A stretch of 64,000 nt of DNA from Allacma fusca. Its lineage: Eukaryota; Arthropoda; Collembola; Symphypleona; Sminthuridae. The notes beneath the pieces were generated by a model that made no database searches, was not told the DNA's origin, and saw only the letters and a program-made list of their open reading frames with translations. A program made the translations under genes and the position numbers. Position 1 is the first letter of the stretch, and each line of letters opens with the position of its first letter. The stretch is taken from the NCBI GenBank assembly GCA_947179485.1, contig OX359246.1, positions 11,904,001 through 11,968,000 on the forward strand, in the 5' to 3' direction. Shown piece after piece: positions 27,401 to 47,100 of the stretch.

Positions 27401-30015
27401 TATGATTTCATTGGGTCGTATACACCCAATTTGTGTTGCAGTTAATGGCCGGTATACGTATTTACAAAGTAACTTATAATTACAAACGATGTTGGAGTAG
27501 AAATGTTAGATCACCAGTCACATCAAATGCAAACATACAATGCATGAAACGTCAAGTTTCAACCGGTGTTTTTTTGGCAAAAAACACCTATCATTTTTTA
27601 GGCAAGTGCACATGCTTGTTCGCATATAATGAGCAACCGCTCTCGAGTGCCTTTATTATGTGTAGGATTCGACTGAAAACAGTTAATGGCATACTTTATT
27701 CATTCAGATGCACGTATGAAACAATTGTGAACTGCCCGAGCCCTCCCCGTGCGAAATTTGTATAGGTAGGCAATACACACATTTAAACATTCAATATTAC
27801 GTGTGCAGGAATCACATAGTTTGCATTGAAAATACGTACAAAAACGTTAAATACGAGTTTAAAACGTCAAATACTGAGCAGAACTAGCTGCGTCTACTTC
27901 AGCTTTATGTAATAACGTGAAAGTACGTGCTAAATTCTACGAATTTCTCGGTATTTGCCACTGCGAGTGGCTGTGACGGGGCTATACCACAAGGTAAATA
28001 CAATCAAATCCACGTACGTCTTCAAAAGTATTCTTGAACGACGTACTGTAATCTAAACCAGTATTTGATCTGCAAATTGAAGGTTCTGCCATAATTTGTT
28101 TGTGCATTATATGAACTACTCAAATGCGTCTAGCGGAAATACGGTGGTTAGGTGTGTCTTACTCTGTGCTATACGTGCGTGACTAAGTTTTCTGGACGCT
28201 TGGCGAAAGACGTTAAACTTCAAGTCCTTCTCACCAAATGGGATTTCTCTATCTCTGGATTTAGTGTTATTGCATGCTAAAAACGGTTCGTACACCTAGA
28301 AATATGGGTAAATGTATGAATCCTCGGAAGAAGTTATAACTGTTGATTTTAACCATCTGAAATTACCCGCACAAAAATTCTAAAAAATTGCAAACTCAAA
28401 GTGTGGCTAAAATCAGGTTGTCATTTTAACATGCATATACATACTAAGTTCCTATACTGATCAATGGTAACTTTAACCCTCGGTACTATTTGTTAAGTGT
28501 GACCAATCTTCACACATTTTGTCGTATTAAAGCAATGGGTTGAAACAATGAAATTTGTCCAATAGTCTTTGATTACTACTATTTACAATATTGTAAATTA
28601 CAAAATTTGCAATACTTTTATCAATATTATTTTATAATGGAGTAGTATATTCATCCCTGGTTCTGCGGTTGATTTATCCAGTATTTCGTATGTCAATGTG
28701 TACTATGTGGGTGCAATCCATAGTATACTTTTGTGCATTTCGTATGTAATTTGTTTCTCGTTGACACCATTACCTTCATGTACCCACCTCAAATCCGTTC
28801 CAAATAAGGTCAACTAACCTAGAAATCCGTTTCCACAACAAATTTCCCTCAAACGGCCTAACAGAATTGAAAATCCCCCAAACAAATCTCTTAAATATTA
28901 TTGTAACTTGGGTTTTTACCTGTGCGGTGTATTATAAAACATGGGTGCAATGCCGGATGTCATTATAACGAAGATAATCTGACGCCCAACAAGCATTAAA
29001 ACATATTAACGAAGTGAAAATCACGAATTGTTTAGTATTTACGAATATCGGGAGCAATGTATTACTCGGTTACAGTAGCCGTCGGATATGTGTGTTAACA
29101 GTAAAGCCACGTGCTATAAGCCTTAAGTGGGTTTGCATTTTGTTTAGTTCTAATTTGCCAACACAAACGGCAGTAATCGTCATTTAACCATGCTAACCTA
29201 GGCCTGGTATCCTGTTACCCGAATGGACCCTGAAAATTAAACTAAGCTCCTGGTATTATATGGAACACATCTGCGTCGTCGGTTTTGCCTTAAACAAATA
29301 ATAAACAAGTATTTCAGAAATATAGCCTGAGGTGACGCTGTTGTGACGTCACAGTATCATCACGGGACGTCACTTATGGGAATCCTACACGAGGTTACAC
29401 TTGTGTGATACCTATGCTTAACCTAAACCCCTAAAGTCTTAAAAGGAATAAAAATATTAGGTAGATACAGGGTTCATATTAAAATTTCGCCCCTTTAGAA
29501 TTATTAATGTTTAAATAATTAAAGTTCCTTCTCCTCGTTAACGTTGGATTGATTTTCATAGTCCTGGTACCCTCACAGTAATGTTAATAAATCCGTGCAA
29601 TAAAATAATAAATAAATGGTTATGCTCAAATTAATTTAGTCAAAATAGCCTTGGCTAGAGCTCTGGAACCGAATGAATCGTGCCGATAAAACTTTTACAA
29701 TTTAATGCTCAAACCTCTTTTTTCATGATTCATTCACTCAGTCTCGTATGCTTTGTCAACACTCACAATCAGAAAAGACACCTGATACAAGTAAATCTTG
29801 CAAAATATTTCGTTTGAATGTATAAAATTCAACCATTAAATATTCGGTCTTAAAATAAATGTAATAAAAGAAATATTGGCTAGTTTCTGGTTAATCTGGT
29901 TGCAAAGAATCCATCGATAATTGTGTATTGTTAAATCCATTATTGATTTCATTATTACGCAAGTTTTGTGTTCAATAAAGTTCAGTATACACAGAAGTGG
30001 ATTTACGGGGTGGCC
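24421..30015. other. Long intergenic stretch, no gene recognised
   Basis: No splice-linked frames, transposon ends or RNA genes were found. Small frames (25544-25813 from GTG, 27433-27765 from GTG, 29836-30063) have no motif and no paralogue in the window. At about 29338-29385 two TGACGTCA-type sites occur close together (TGTGACGTCACAG and GGGACGTCAC), resembling CREB/ATF sites but without an adjacent gene. Distal regulatory or unannotated non-coding sequence cannot be excluded. Confidence 0.35.
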
Positions 30016-30335
30016 CACCCTCGCCTCATTCAAGCTTTCATGAGTTAAAATATACGAGGCCATAGTTTCTATTGATAATTTACGCTGGACTCAACTGAAC
30101 TAAAAGCCCAGTGTCCTCATCCACAGAAGATAGTATTGAATGGGAGGATAATAAGCGAAATGCTTGCACATCTCCCAAAAACAGTTTACTATTTGGTTGA
30201 TTCAATGCCAACAAAAATTCTTCAACTGCACTGAGATTACATTGTGTCTATATGAACCAGTTCAATTTTACTTTTGAAGGCGCCAGCATCAGACTTGTAA
30301 CATAAGGTTTCTGAGTATTAGTTGAGGGAACTCAA
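30016..30335. promoter_or_regulatory. Duplicated upstream region of the truncated carboxylesterase
   Basis: Close copy of about 16105-16432 (the upstream region of carboxylesterase A), with small indels. It marks the left limit of the duplication that produced the pseudogene. Confidence 0.6.
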
Positions 30336-31710
<1,375 letters not shown>

Positions 31711-32832
31711 TACTTGCAGTAAATTTTGTAGATGGATTTTAAATTTCTCACGTAGATTATAAATTATTACGGTCGATTTGGAGGATTCCAGAAGACCATT
31801 GTAGAAACTCGATAAGTTTTTTTTAAACTTGCTCCAACTGTTAGTTCATTAGGAAATTTTTTTGAAAATGAGTAATGCCATGGTATTTGCTTTAATCCAT
31901 GGAACATAAAAATTCTTTTAAAATTTAAAATCTTTCCGCTATATACAATATACAAACGTACACCCTCTGCTAAAAGCTATGCATGCAGCTTCTGTATAAC
32001 ATCAATAGTATCAATTATCAATATGATCCAACTACTGTGCAAGGAAACACGTTTTGTATGCATTCACATACAATAGTACATACATACATATAGTTACACA
32101 AGCCAAAATCAAAGCACGTCTGTAATAACAATTGTTGCTAAATACTTGCTTTGATTTTACGTATAGAGTTTTTTACTCATGAACCCAAAGCTGTTTGTAC
32201 CATCATCTATGCCAGTTCAATGTCATCAAGACTACTTTGAAGTACTAGGCGAGTAAACGAATTGCAGGATGTTTTTTTGATCGTGCAACTAATAAATGCT
32301 CCTCATACATTACATTTTAACACTGTGTGTGAATTTTGAATGCAGTCTTTCAGAAAATTAAAGTTAAAATATTGGAAGTTCCTCCACCTCAACATAACGA
32401 TACATAGGTAATATAATATGCTGTTACGTATTTCCAAGGAACTTGCACTGGGAGAACTACCTGCACATAGGATGGGAGTCTTCCTCAACACACTTGCTTA
32501 AGACGGTCCATTTTTTATGGAGTCGTTACTGAAGCTGCTTCGTCAAGCACTATTAATTATGGTCTCAGTCCTAACAACTTACAACTTAGCTGTGGCAGTG
32601 ATCTGCAAAGTTGCTATCATACTGGAAATAATATTTAGAAAATACATTTCTGTAGTAATTAATATAAATAATTATATACAAGGCCCAATTCAAACAAAAT
32701 CCTTCAAATCGGATTGAGTTAAGATCATTGCTACTTGGACTCCGCGCAGATCATATGATACTTTCCGTTTCATTCCCGATCCGATCATCTCTTTGGCTCT
32801 GGTAAATACAGTTTTGTAATTTAACTTACGTC
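31711..32832. other. Upstream region of carboxylesterase C
   Basis: AT-rich, with runs of TACATACATA near 32080. The proximal few hundred bases should contain the promoter, but no TATA box or initiator was assigned. Small frames here lack motifs. Confidence 0.35.
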
Positions 32833-35578
<2,746 letters not shown>

Positions 35579-36454
35579 GGGCACTGATTTTTATTAGGAC
35601 AAACGACGAAGCCAAGGGAAATTAATGTACAAATTGTAAATAAATTAAGATTTTATTTTGAGATCAAATATTTTGTTACACATTATATATTAAATTTAAA
35701 TAAATTTGTTTTCTAAAGAATGTTCTACACCTTTGTCAAATACATTAAGGTTTATGTTACTTTAATTCGAATCGCAATTCCATCCACGGACACTGCCATT
35801 ATAATAATTGTACTGGGGATGTACAAACGGGACTTATTTAGTCACAAAGAATTCAAAAAGTGGTGAATTTTAAGTGGGAATTTTATTATTTTTCTCTCTT
35901 TAAAAACTGTCAATATTAAGGGTAAAATTCTATGATGTTATCTTGGTTAACCGGAGCTTTACATTAAAGGTGCATTGTGGAAACATATTGGCAGATGTTG
36001 CTCATAAAAAAGTTGAGGTTGATTTTAGAGGGAACATCTTGCTTGTTTGTACCTGGCTTTTATCTGTAAGGCAATACTTTTTTTTGTCCCTACTCGACGG
36101 AAACATCATGTGCATTCATACATGGAAGGTATCCCTAACATACATACATATGTATGTTCCAAGGTCAATTGTAAATAAATGCGATGAGCTCATTGCAGAT
36201 AGTATCTAAAGTGTATTCATATTGTACGTTGTAGAGCGTACTATGTATACGCCCAAATCTTTGCAGATAAGCAAGTGCATGGAAAAATAGAAACGAGCAG
36301 ACTGCAGTTGTAAAGGTTGTCACTCCGTTCCAATTTGCTTTAGTCATTTAATAGCAGTCTCACTTATAGTCTGGAACAAAATATTACTTCATTCCAACAT
36401 TGACAAGTCAGTGAGTGCAAAACTGATTCATATTTTCAATTTAAGGAGTTAAAA
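35579..36454. promoter_or_regulatory. Upstream region of carboxylesterase D, sharing a block with E
   Basis: A segment at about 35970-36210 resembles about 39980-40230 ahead of gene E. Shared pieces are GAACATCTTGCTTG, a TTTTTTTTGTCCCT tract, CATCATGTGCAT and GATGAGCTCA, in the same order and at similar distance from the start codon. This is inherited promoter-proximal sequence that has partly been retained. Confidence 0.5.
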
Positions 36455-39363
<2,909 letters not shown>

Positions 39364-40417
39364 CGATCCTCTAAATAATTGTGACTTGACCACTTGACCA
39401 ACAATCAATTTTGAATTTACAACTGTAACAGTCATTGAACACAATCAAGATACACTTGGGTTGTATCATGTCTGTAACTCCATTTGTAATTTCAAAAATA
39501 ATATGCAATCCTATTTTTAAGACTTTGTTAAATCACATATATTAAAGACTGTGATAACGATTTGCCTTTTCGAAAACAAAAAACTACGTACTAAATATTG
39601 CATTTCTTATACTTCTTCCAATTTTAAATAAACACTCTTCTCAACATGGTTTTTGAATTACTTAAATCCGTTAAAATTCTTATTAATTTATTTTTTAATT
39701 TTAAATTAAATTATAATTAACTTCCAGACCTTTTCCGGTGCAAGGTGTAGAGTTACAATGTGAACGCTATATAAAGAACTTGATCTCACTGTGCCCAGAC
39801 AGAACGTATCGTCCAAACATACGTACTCTTATTAATAGAGTTGCCATTTACTTCCTGATTACAGCGTTCCGTCAATAGAAGTAAATATTCTTTAATCCAT
39901 TTCAAAATAATCTTATGTTTCTCCCCTTAGGATTCTGTCAAACTAAGAGAAGGACCTTGTTTCAAAGGATATTCCAACAGTGCAGTGAGGATATGAGCAT
40001 ATTTGCGGACACTATACTTATAAAATCATTCGTAGAGATTTCAGAGAGAACATCTTGCTTGCTTTTGGCTTTTAAGACAAAATGTACATTTTTTTTTGTC
40101 CCTGCTTTATACTCAACCATCATGTGCATGCACAAAAACATGCAAAGCAGTAACATGTCACAAGGCCACATGCAATAATTATTATGTATGGACGATGAGC
40201 TCACTCCAGATATTATCGACAGTGCAATTAATTACAGTATACGTATGTTCATAGCCTACTGTATTTACTTCGGTCATAACTTTGTAGATAATCAAGTACA
40301 AAAAACATAATGGATACAGTACTATTACTCAACACACTTGAAGTTTTTAAGGTGTTCCCACTCGGTCAGGAAGAGCGAGTAATTGTGTTATAATATCTGA
40401 GTATAGTCGTAAAAATC
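39364..40417. promoter_or_regulatory. Upstream region of carboxylesterase E
   Basis: It contains the block shared with the upstream region of gene D at about 39980-40230. The AT-rich part at 39490-39720 has no recognisable feature and includes the 3' flank of gene D. Confidence 0.45.
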
Positions 40418-41463
<1,046 letters not shown>

Positions 41464-41545
41464 TAAGCTGTTAACAGTACTCTCAAAAATCTCATAGTTA
41501 ATATGCGGAAACACCATGGCTACCTGAAAGTGACATACGGGTTAG

Positions 41546-41801
41546 GGGTCGGACCAGTTCAGTTCAAAACTGAAAATTTCAGTTCAGTTCAAAACTGAAA
41601 ATTTCAGTTCAGTTCAGTTCAGTTTGGTTCATACAAATTTTGGTTCAGTTCGATACAGAAACCAAACTGAATGGTTCGGTTTCAGTGTAAAACTAAACTG
41701 AACTGAATCGTTTGAACGGATTTTTACGCATGCACAATAAAGCCTGTTTCTGTCATGACGCACTTCTCATTTCTGACGGTTGCCTTTGCCGTGCTATATA
41801 T
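41546..41801. repeat. CAGTT/AACTG fold-back repeat in intron 5 of gene E
   Basis: From TAGGGGTCGGACCAG the sequence consists of GTTCAGTTCA and AAACTGAAA units in both orientations (41555-41730), able to form long hairpins, followed by about 70 bp of unique sequence. It is absent from the homologous 139-bp intron of gene D. It is therefore a separate insertion, possibly a MITE, into which the LTR element later landed. Confidence 0.6.
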
Positions 41802-42515
41802 TGTAACGAGATTATTGGATGTTGAATCTCGTGCCCAAGTTCGGAACGAGTCGAGTAATGATGTGTAGTATTTTTGATGATAATAAAATAATCGTTGGCT
41901 AAAAATAAGTTTATACTGAATAATAATCTTGTATTAATTTATTCTAATTGAAATCAAAGATAAAATAAACTTGAAATGATAAAAGGATCTTAAAATAAAT
42001 CTTCCGTGTTGAAATTCCTCCATGGGAAGTCTCCATGAATTATATTGGGATCCAGGGATCTTTTCCCAATATAATTCTCCGCATGGCTGTGAGTCTTCAA
42101 GCCTTGGGCAGGGGCTGTAATGGATACGGATCTATGTCGTGAGCTTTGATCCGAACCATACGAGTGCCTCCCAAGAACTTACTGTCCCTTCTTGCTTGAC
42201 TTAATCTAAAGATTTGGTCTAGGACTATTTACATAGTATGTACATAATTACATTTCAACACAATCATCATAATTATTGTTTGTAATAACAATAGATTGAA
42301 TTGGGGTTAATGGATTTCACATTCCATTCTTCATTCGTTCTCCTCTCAGATTCTGCTGAGTGGAATTGCTGAATGATTCAAAAAGGTTAAATCTTCCCTT
42401 TTGAGATCTGTGGACGTGGTCTTTTATTTTCTGCTAACGTGACATCACGCGATCTTATGTCACGTAGCCTCCGTCTTTTGTCACGTTCCTCAGGTGTGCG
42501 AATTGGGACGTAACA
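41802..42515 (-). repeat. 3' LTR of the giant Ty3/Gypsy-type element (714 bp)
   Basis: Read on the element strand it begins TGTTACGTCCC and ends CTCGTTACA, so the ends are TG...CA within the 6-bp inverted repeat TGTTAC/GTTACA. A polypurine tract lies directly 5' of it. AATAAA occurs on the element strand near 42421-42432 and again near 41940. The flank is TATAT, an AT-rich target typical of this superfamily. The partner LTR lies outside the window, so length and duplication cannot be verified against it. Confidence 0.82.
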
Positions 42516-42525
42516 TTCCTCTTCT
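42516..42525 (-). promoter_or_regulatory. Polypurine tract priming plus-strand DNA synthesis
   Basis: On the element strand AGAAGAGGAA immediately precedes TGTTAC of the LTR, the expected place and composition for the plus-strand primer. Confidence 0.75.
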
Positions 42526-42800
42526 GTCGGTAGGCTGTCCTCAGCCGTCTTCTCGACTGCATAAGGATATTAGATCAGCTAAACTTTATGTACATGATTA
42601 GATTGTCTCAAGTATTTACATTCTTTTTATTATTGTGGTTCCTATAATTATAAACTTATCTGTGAACTACATGTAGATGTTTGTGTTAGCTTGTGAGCTA
42701 TGTGTATTACAAGATGTGTTTTCTTACATACTACTTTATACAATTTGGTTTTAAGCGTAAGTTCTTTCCTTTTGGTTTTCTGGGCATTAAATTCGGACTC
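42526..42800 (-). other. Element 3' untranslated segment
   Basis: This is 275 bp between the stop of ORF4 and the polypurine tract, without an open frame. Confidence 0.5.
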
Positions 42801-43550
42801 CTATGTTCGGGCGGGTAACCTTGCGGTTGATGGCCCTGGCGTGGGTGATGCTCGTACTAGTTTACATCCTACTAAACGTTCGAAACTGTTCTGAACTACT
42901 GTTGCGGTATCCGGGGCTGTAATCCTCTTCAATTCCTGGTATTGATGTCTTGATTCCGGTATTGGTCTACGAGCTATTATTCGACAATAATAGGCACTAA
43001 GGCTGATAATGGCTATTAGAATGAATATTCCAAAGCTGCTAAGGATGATGATAGTGAGATTGCTGTTTTCGGCGGGTGGTGGTGGAATCCACGTATCCCC
43101 TACGTCCTGTGCGTATTTTTGTAACCAAGGTGGATATCTGTTAAAGTCAACTTCGTCTGTAGAAGGATTTATTTGTTGGTTTATTTGTGGTCTCGGTAGT
43201 AACTGTTGCTGTTGTAGCTGCATTTGATTTTGAAGCTGCAATTGATTTTGTTGTTGAGCAGCTATCACGTTTGCATCTTGTGGGTCGTAAGGTACAACAG
43301 CCATTTGTCCATTGTTGCCTGGATGTAATAAATGCACAACAGGATCTTTTTGTGACAAATGAGTGGCGGTTATAGCTGTAGAGCCCACTAACATGGGTGG
43401 TACTACGTATTTTGCGATCCATGCTCCGATGGTAGTGAGTCCCGCTTGAACTACTGGTCCAATGGGTTCAGGATTCGGAACTGGACGTCCTTCAGTTTCC
43501 ACAACTGCGAGAGTTATGGTGATGTACAGAGTGAAAAGTCTAAGTGTCAT
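42801..43550 (-). CDS. Element ORF4: type I membrane protein (249 aa)
   Basis: It starts at an ATG (MTLRLFTLYITITLAVVETEG) that looks like a cleavable signal peptide of about 20 residues. An extracellular part follows with a Gln-rich stretch at about 98-128 (QLQLQNQMQLQQQQ) and a proline run near 156-159. One strong membrane helix spans about 165-188, with an NLT glycosylation site at its outer edge, then a basic stop-transfer (RIIARRP). The cytoplasmic tail contains YQEL, a tyrosine-type sorting motif. No database family is recognised. It is the last ORF before the LTR, the position of env genes in retrovirus-like elements, so an envelope-like or envelope-accessory role is possible, but it has few cysteines and no visible fusion peptide. 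A 620-bp gap upstream suggests expression from a spliced RNA. Confidence 0.7.
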   Translation of the reverse strand: MTLRLFTLYITITLAVVETEGRPVPNPEPIGPVVQAGLTTIGAWIAKYVVPPMLVGSTAITATHLSQKDPVVHLLHPGNNGQMAVVPYDPQDANVIAAQQQNQLQLQNQMQLQQQQLLPRPQINQQINPSTDEVDFNRYPPWLQKYAQDVGDTWIPPPPAENSNLTIIILSSFGIFILIAIISLSAYYCRIIARRPIPESRHQYQELKRITAPDTATVVQNSFERLVGCKLVRASPTPGPSTARLPART

Positions 43551-44173
43551 TACTCAAATCTATGTTTTCTTTGATTATGAGTTTCTGACAATTGGTAGTT
43601 GCAACAATAGATTTTGATTTTCTGGTGTTTGGAGTCCAGGGACTGGTTGTGAGTTGACTGTGTCCAGCCTGATCCTGGAGCTTTCCTTTTATACTGGATG
43701 GTCTTGATTGTTTAGAACAGTAGAGAATGTAAACAATTACGAGTCTTTTGCAAGATTTACTTAATAAAGGGATGTTGGTCCGAATTTAATCTCCATACTC
43801 TTCCGGTGGTGATAATCTAGAAGCAAACTATAAACAAAATTATGTTAGCTTTGTTCTTTTTGTATTGTTTTCTTATTATGTATTTCTTTTTATTTGATTT
43901 TATGCTTATCCTATCTTCTGTTATACTGCCATTCCTCTCTAATCCTCCGGAATCCCCAATGGCTGATTAGGAGTAAATGTCAGTTGTTTTGGTTTCGTGA
44001 TCTGCATTCTATTGTTATAAAATGCTGACGCGAAATTCTTGCTCTCTGGAATTTGCATTCCTTCATAGAGCTCCCCGTAAAGGTTCGTTATCTGCTCTTT
44101 CTCTCTCTCCTACTTTGACTATTAAGATTGTATTAAATAGTCTGACCGTAATTTCTGTTGATGTAATGAATTT
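43551..44173 (-). other. Non-coding gap between element ORF3 and ORF4
   Basis: No frame of note is present on the element strand. An acceptor-like sequence (CTACCAATTGTCAG, AG at 43586-43585) lies 35 bp before the ORF4 ATG, which would fit a spliced subgenomic mRNA. Without a known donor this remains a guess. Confidence 0.4.
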
Positions 44174-47100
44174 TTATTGCCTGACAGGTGGATCTTTTGT
44201 CAGGGAAGATGTATCGCCCTTCTTCTGGGGTAGCTTCCTGAAACTGATGATGATGAGTCTAGGTTCCGATGTTCCCAATCCCGATTTTATGTTGTACTTT
44301 CTTTTCAGATTCATTTCCTCCACGAATCTGTTGAATTCTTCATCGTTCGATAAGGCTAGTTGTGAAACATAAAATTGTGTTGGGGTTATAGGATCGGTTT
44401 CTCTTCGTCCTTCCAATAATTGATTTTCAGGGTCTCGTATTATTATTTCGGACTGTGGTAATCTCTTGAGGTTGAATAAGGTGCTGAGTATGTCGTCAGG
44501 GTTAGCTGGTACCTCTATTACTATTGAACTCCATGTTTCTGCTAAATTCAATCGGATTGTCTGCCTGACTAATGATAATTGTGTTGTGCCTGGTATGTAA
44601 TCGACTTGCATGTCTCGTACTCTTGCTGGAGTTGTTCGGCTTTGATGTAATGCTTCGACTGCTCGGGTCAGTCGGCTGAAGCGTTCTTGTCTCCAACAAT
44701 AGATGATGTTCAACTCGTTCAAATGTTCTATAAACAGTTTATGCTGTGGTTTTCGTATTGAAAACAAAATCCCTTCTGGATTCTCTACGTGAAGTGTAGC
44801 TGGGTAGATTTTGATGGTAGCACTGTATAGGTCAAAAATCCATTCTTCCCATTGTTCTATCTCATCTAAAATTTCCGCAATGGGTGAAGATTCCCCTTCT
44901 GATCTTATGGATTCTCCTGTCCATTCCTTCCATTTTTCTATAGCCGCTCTTTGTTTGTATAGAATGATAAGGCGCTGTGCCATGAGTTGGAATTCTCCAA
45001 AGGAAAGTTGATCGGCTGGTAAATCTGCTAACATCTGTAAGCCTGTCTCGGGTCGTCCTGTTATAGGCGCTCCACGGTGGATAAATGACTCCATCCACAG
45101 AGCTTGTTCTCCCCAACTGGGTTCCAATCCTATGTCATTCCATATGTGAATGAGTAATCGCCTTACTTCTGTTCCGGTTAATCCTTGAAAGGTACCGTGA
45201 TGTTCTCGGCATAGTAATTGCTCTGGAATTGTCGTCCCTTCGTTTGCTTTTAGGGAACGATATAGAGTGTCCCATAACTGTGCTATCATTTCGCCTGGGT
45301 GAATAGTTAAGTCGGTTGCTAATGTCTCCATTCTTGAGTCTGTAAAAGATATTCGTCTCCGTGCTTGACGGTAGATGATGGCAAGGTCTCGTTCTGCTGG
45401 TGCTACTGCTTGAAATTCAGTAGGGTGATCCATTGCCTCCTGTATTAACATTCGCCTTTCTCTGATAGTTTCCTGTCGAGTCTCTGTGTCAGCCTCGAAC
45501 ATGTTTTCTTCATAAGAGAAAGTCTCTCTTTGTGGTAGGTTCTGTGCTTGTTTCAACATTTCTTGTAGTTGTTCCAGTTTGAATTTTGGGTGTTTGTTTT
45601 CCTTCACCTTTTTCCTTGCAATTCTGGCCTCTATGGTTTCCATATGCATCCGATGTGTCCATTGGAAAAGACTATTTGCTCTCATTCCATCATTGTCTGG
45701 TTTACGTATGCATGGAAACTGTCTTGGGTCTCTGCTTGGTATATCTTGGCAATGTTGGCATCTGTCCATCATTGGCAATACTCCGTGTCCTTTACATACT
45801 CTGCATTGCGGTCTTTCGGTCCAATATGGTCTGCTTTCGTTCCTCCAATCGGGTGAATGATCTCTCATCATATTTCTTAGGTGTCTCTGCGCTCCTTCTG
45901 CTGGACTTCGATCACGAAAGCATTGTCGTCTTTGCTCTGGTGAAAGTCCCCTTTCGTTTTGTGCACTTCGTTCGGCTCTTCCTATTGCGAATGGTGATTC
46001 GACGTTTTGAAAGATTGTAGCTTGTGTAACTGAGTCGGGTCGATGTAGTACAATAAGCTCGCTTCCACTTCGGATGTATTGTGGATGCGAAATGTCAATC
46101 CGTGTTATAGTAAGGTCCCTTTCTTCAGGTGGGGTAGCGTTTCGAGAATTGGGTCTAGTATCGAAATCGTATCCCCTTTGGAATCTTCGAATGGTGTCCC
46201 TTTGTAGTTCAACTAATCTTTCTTGTTCTCGTACTTCTCTCTCTTCCTCAGATGCTTTCATAGCTTTCTCTATGTCTTTCCTTAGTTGTTCCTCCTCTAT
46301 TTCGCTTTCTGATTGTTCTTTCTCCTCGTCTGGAAGTGTTCCTGAGGTGCATTCTGTTGGATTTCCACATAGCATTTCGGGTGTTAATGGTGGATCCCAT
46401 CCTGCCTCTCTGTTTACTCTGGCAAGGAATCCAAACATCTCTTCTCCCTTTTTCATAACATCTAAGCTTGGACAGTCTAAGTTTATGAAGGATGGTCGTC
46501 TAGCTTTCTTTCTTGCCTTAGCTTTCTCTTTCTTCGGTTTAGGTTGATTTACTTGTGTCAAGGCTGGTGATGATGGTCGTTCCTCTTCTGGAGGTGCTGA
46601 TGGCGTAGGTGTGTTCAGCTCTCTTTCCTCTGGTGTGGCTTCGACATCAGTGTTTGGTGGAGTTTCTTTCAGAATTCCTTGTGGATTCTTTGTCTCGTCT
46701 ATTGCGAATGCTGTACCTATGTACAACAAGGTTCTAAAGATGAATCTTGTAAGGCCTTGTAGTATGCCTGTGTTTCTGGGTGCTGCTGATGATTCGCCGC
46801 TCTCCTTCTCCATTGCTCTTAATAATTCCAGTTGTTTTCTGATGAATTTGTGGTTGTACTCAATGGGTGTCCATGAGTTGTCTGGTCCAAGGAAAGCTTC
46901 TCTTTTTCGTCGTAGATGTGTCTCCTCCTCCCCTCTGGGAAGCTCGTTGCCCTCAACGATGGTAGTTCGACGAAAAAGTCTGCGTTGATTGAATGCCGTT
47001 ACTTGTGCATCAGTTTCCCATTTATTGAATGTATCTGTTTCGATGTGATTTACTCCCTTGTAAATCATGGGTAGTAAAATTGCAACTGTCATATTTGCTT

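Noticed and set aside
27433-27765. 110-codon plus-strand frame
   Set aside because: Starts at GTG, contains no recognisable domain, and lies in a region with no other coding signal.
45569-46547. Plus-strand frames of 93-157 codons opposite ORF3
   Set aside because: They are antisense to a well-supported long ORF, overlap one another in several frames and show Phe/Leu/Ser composition expected from the complement of charged codons.
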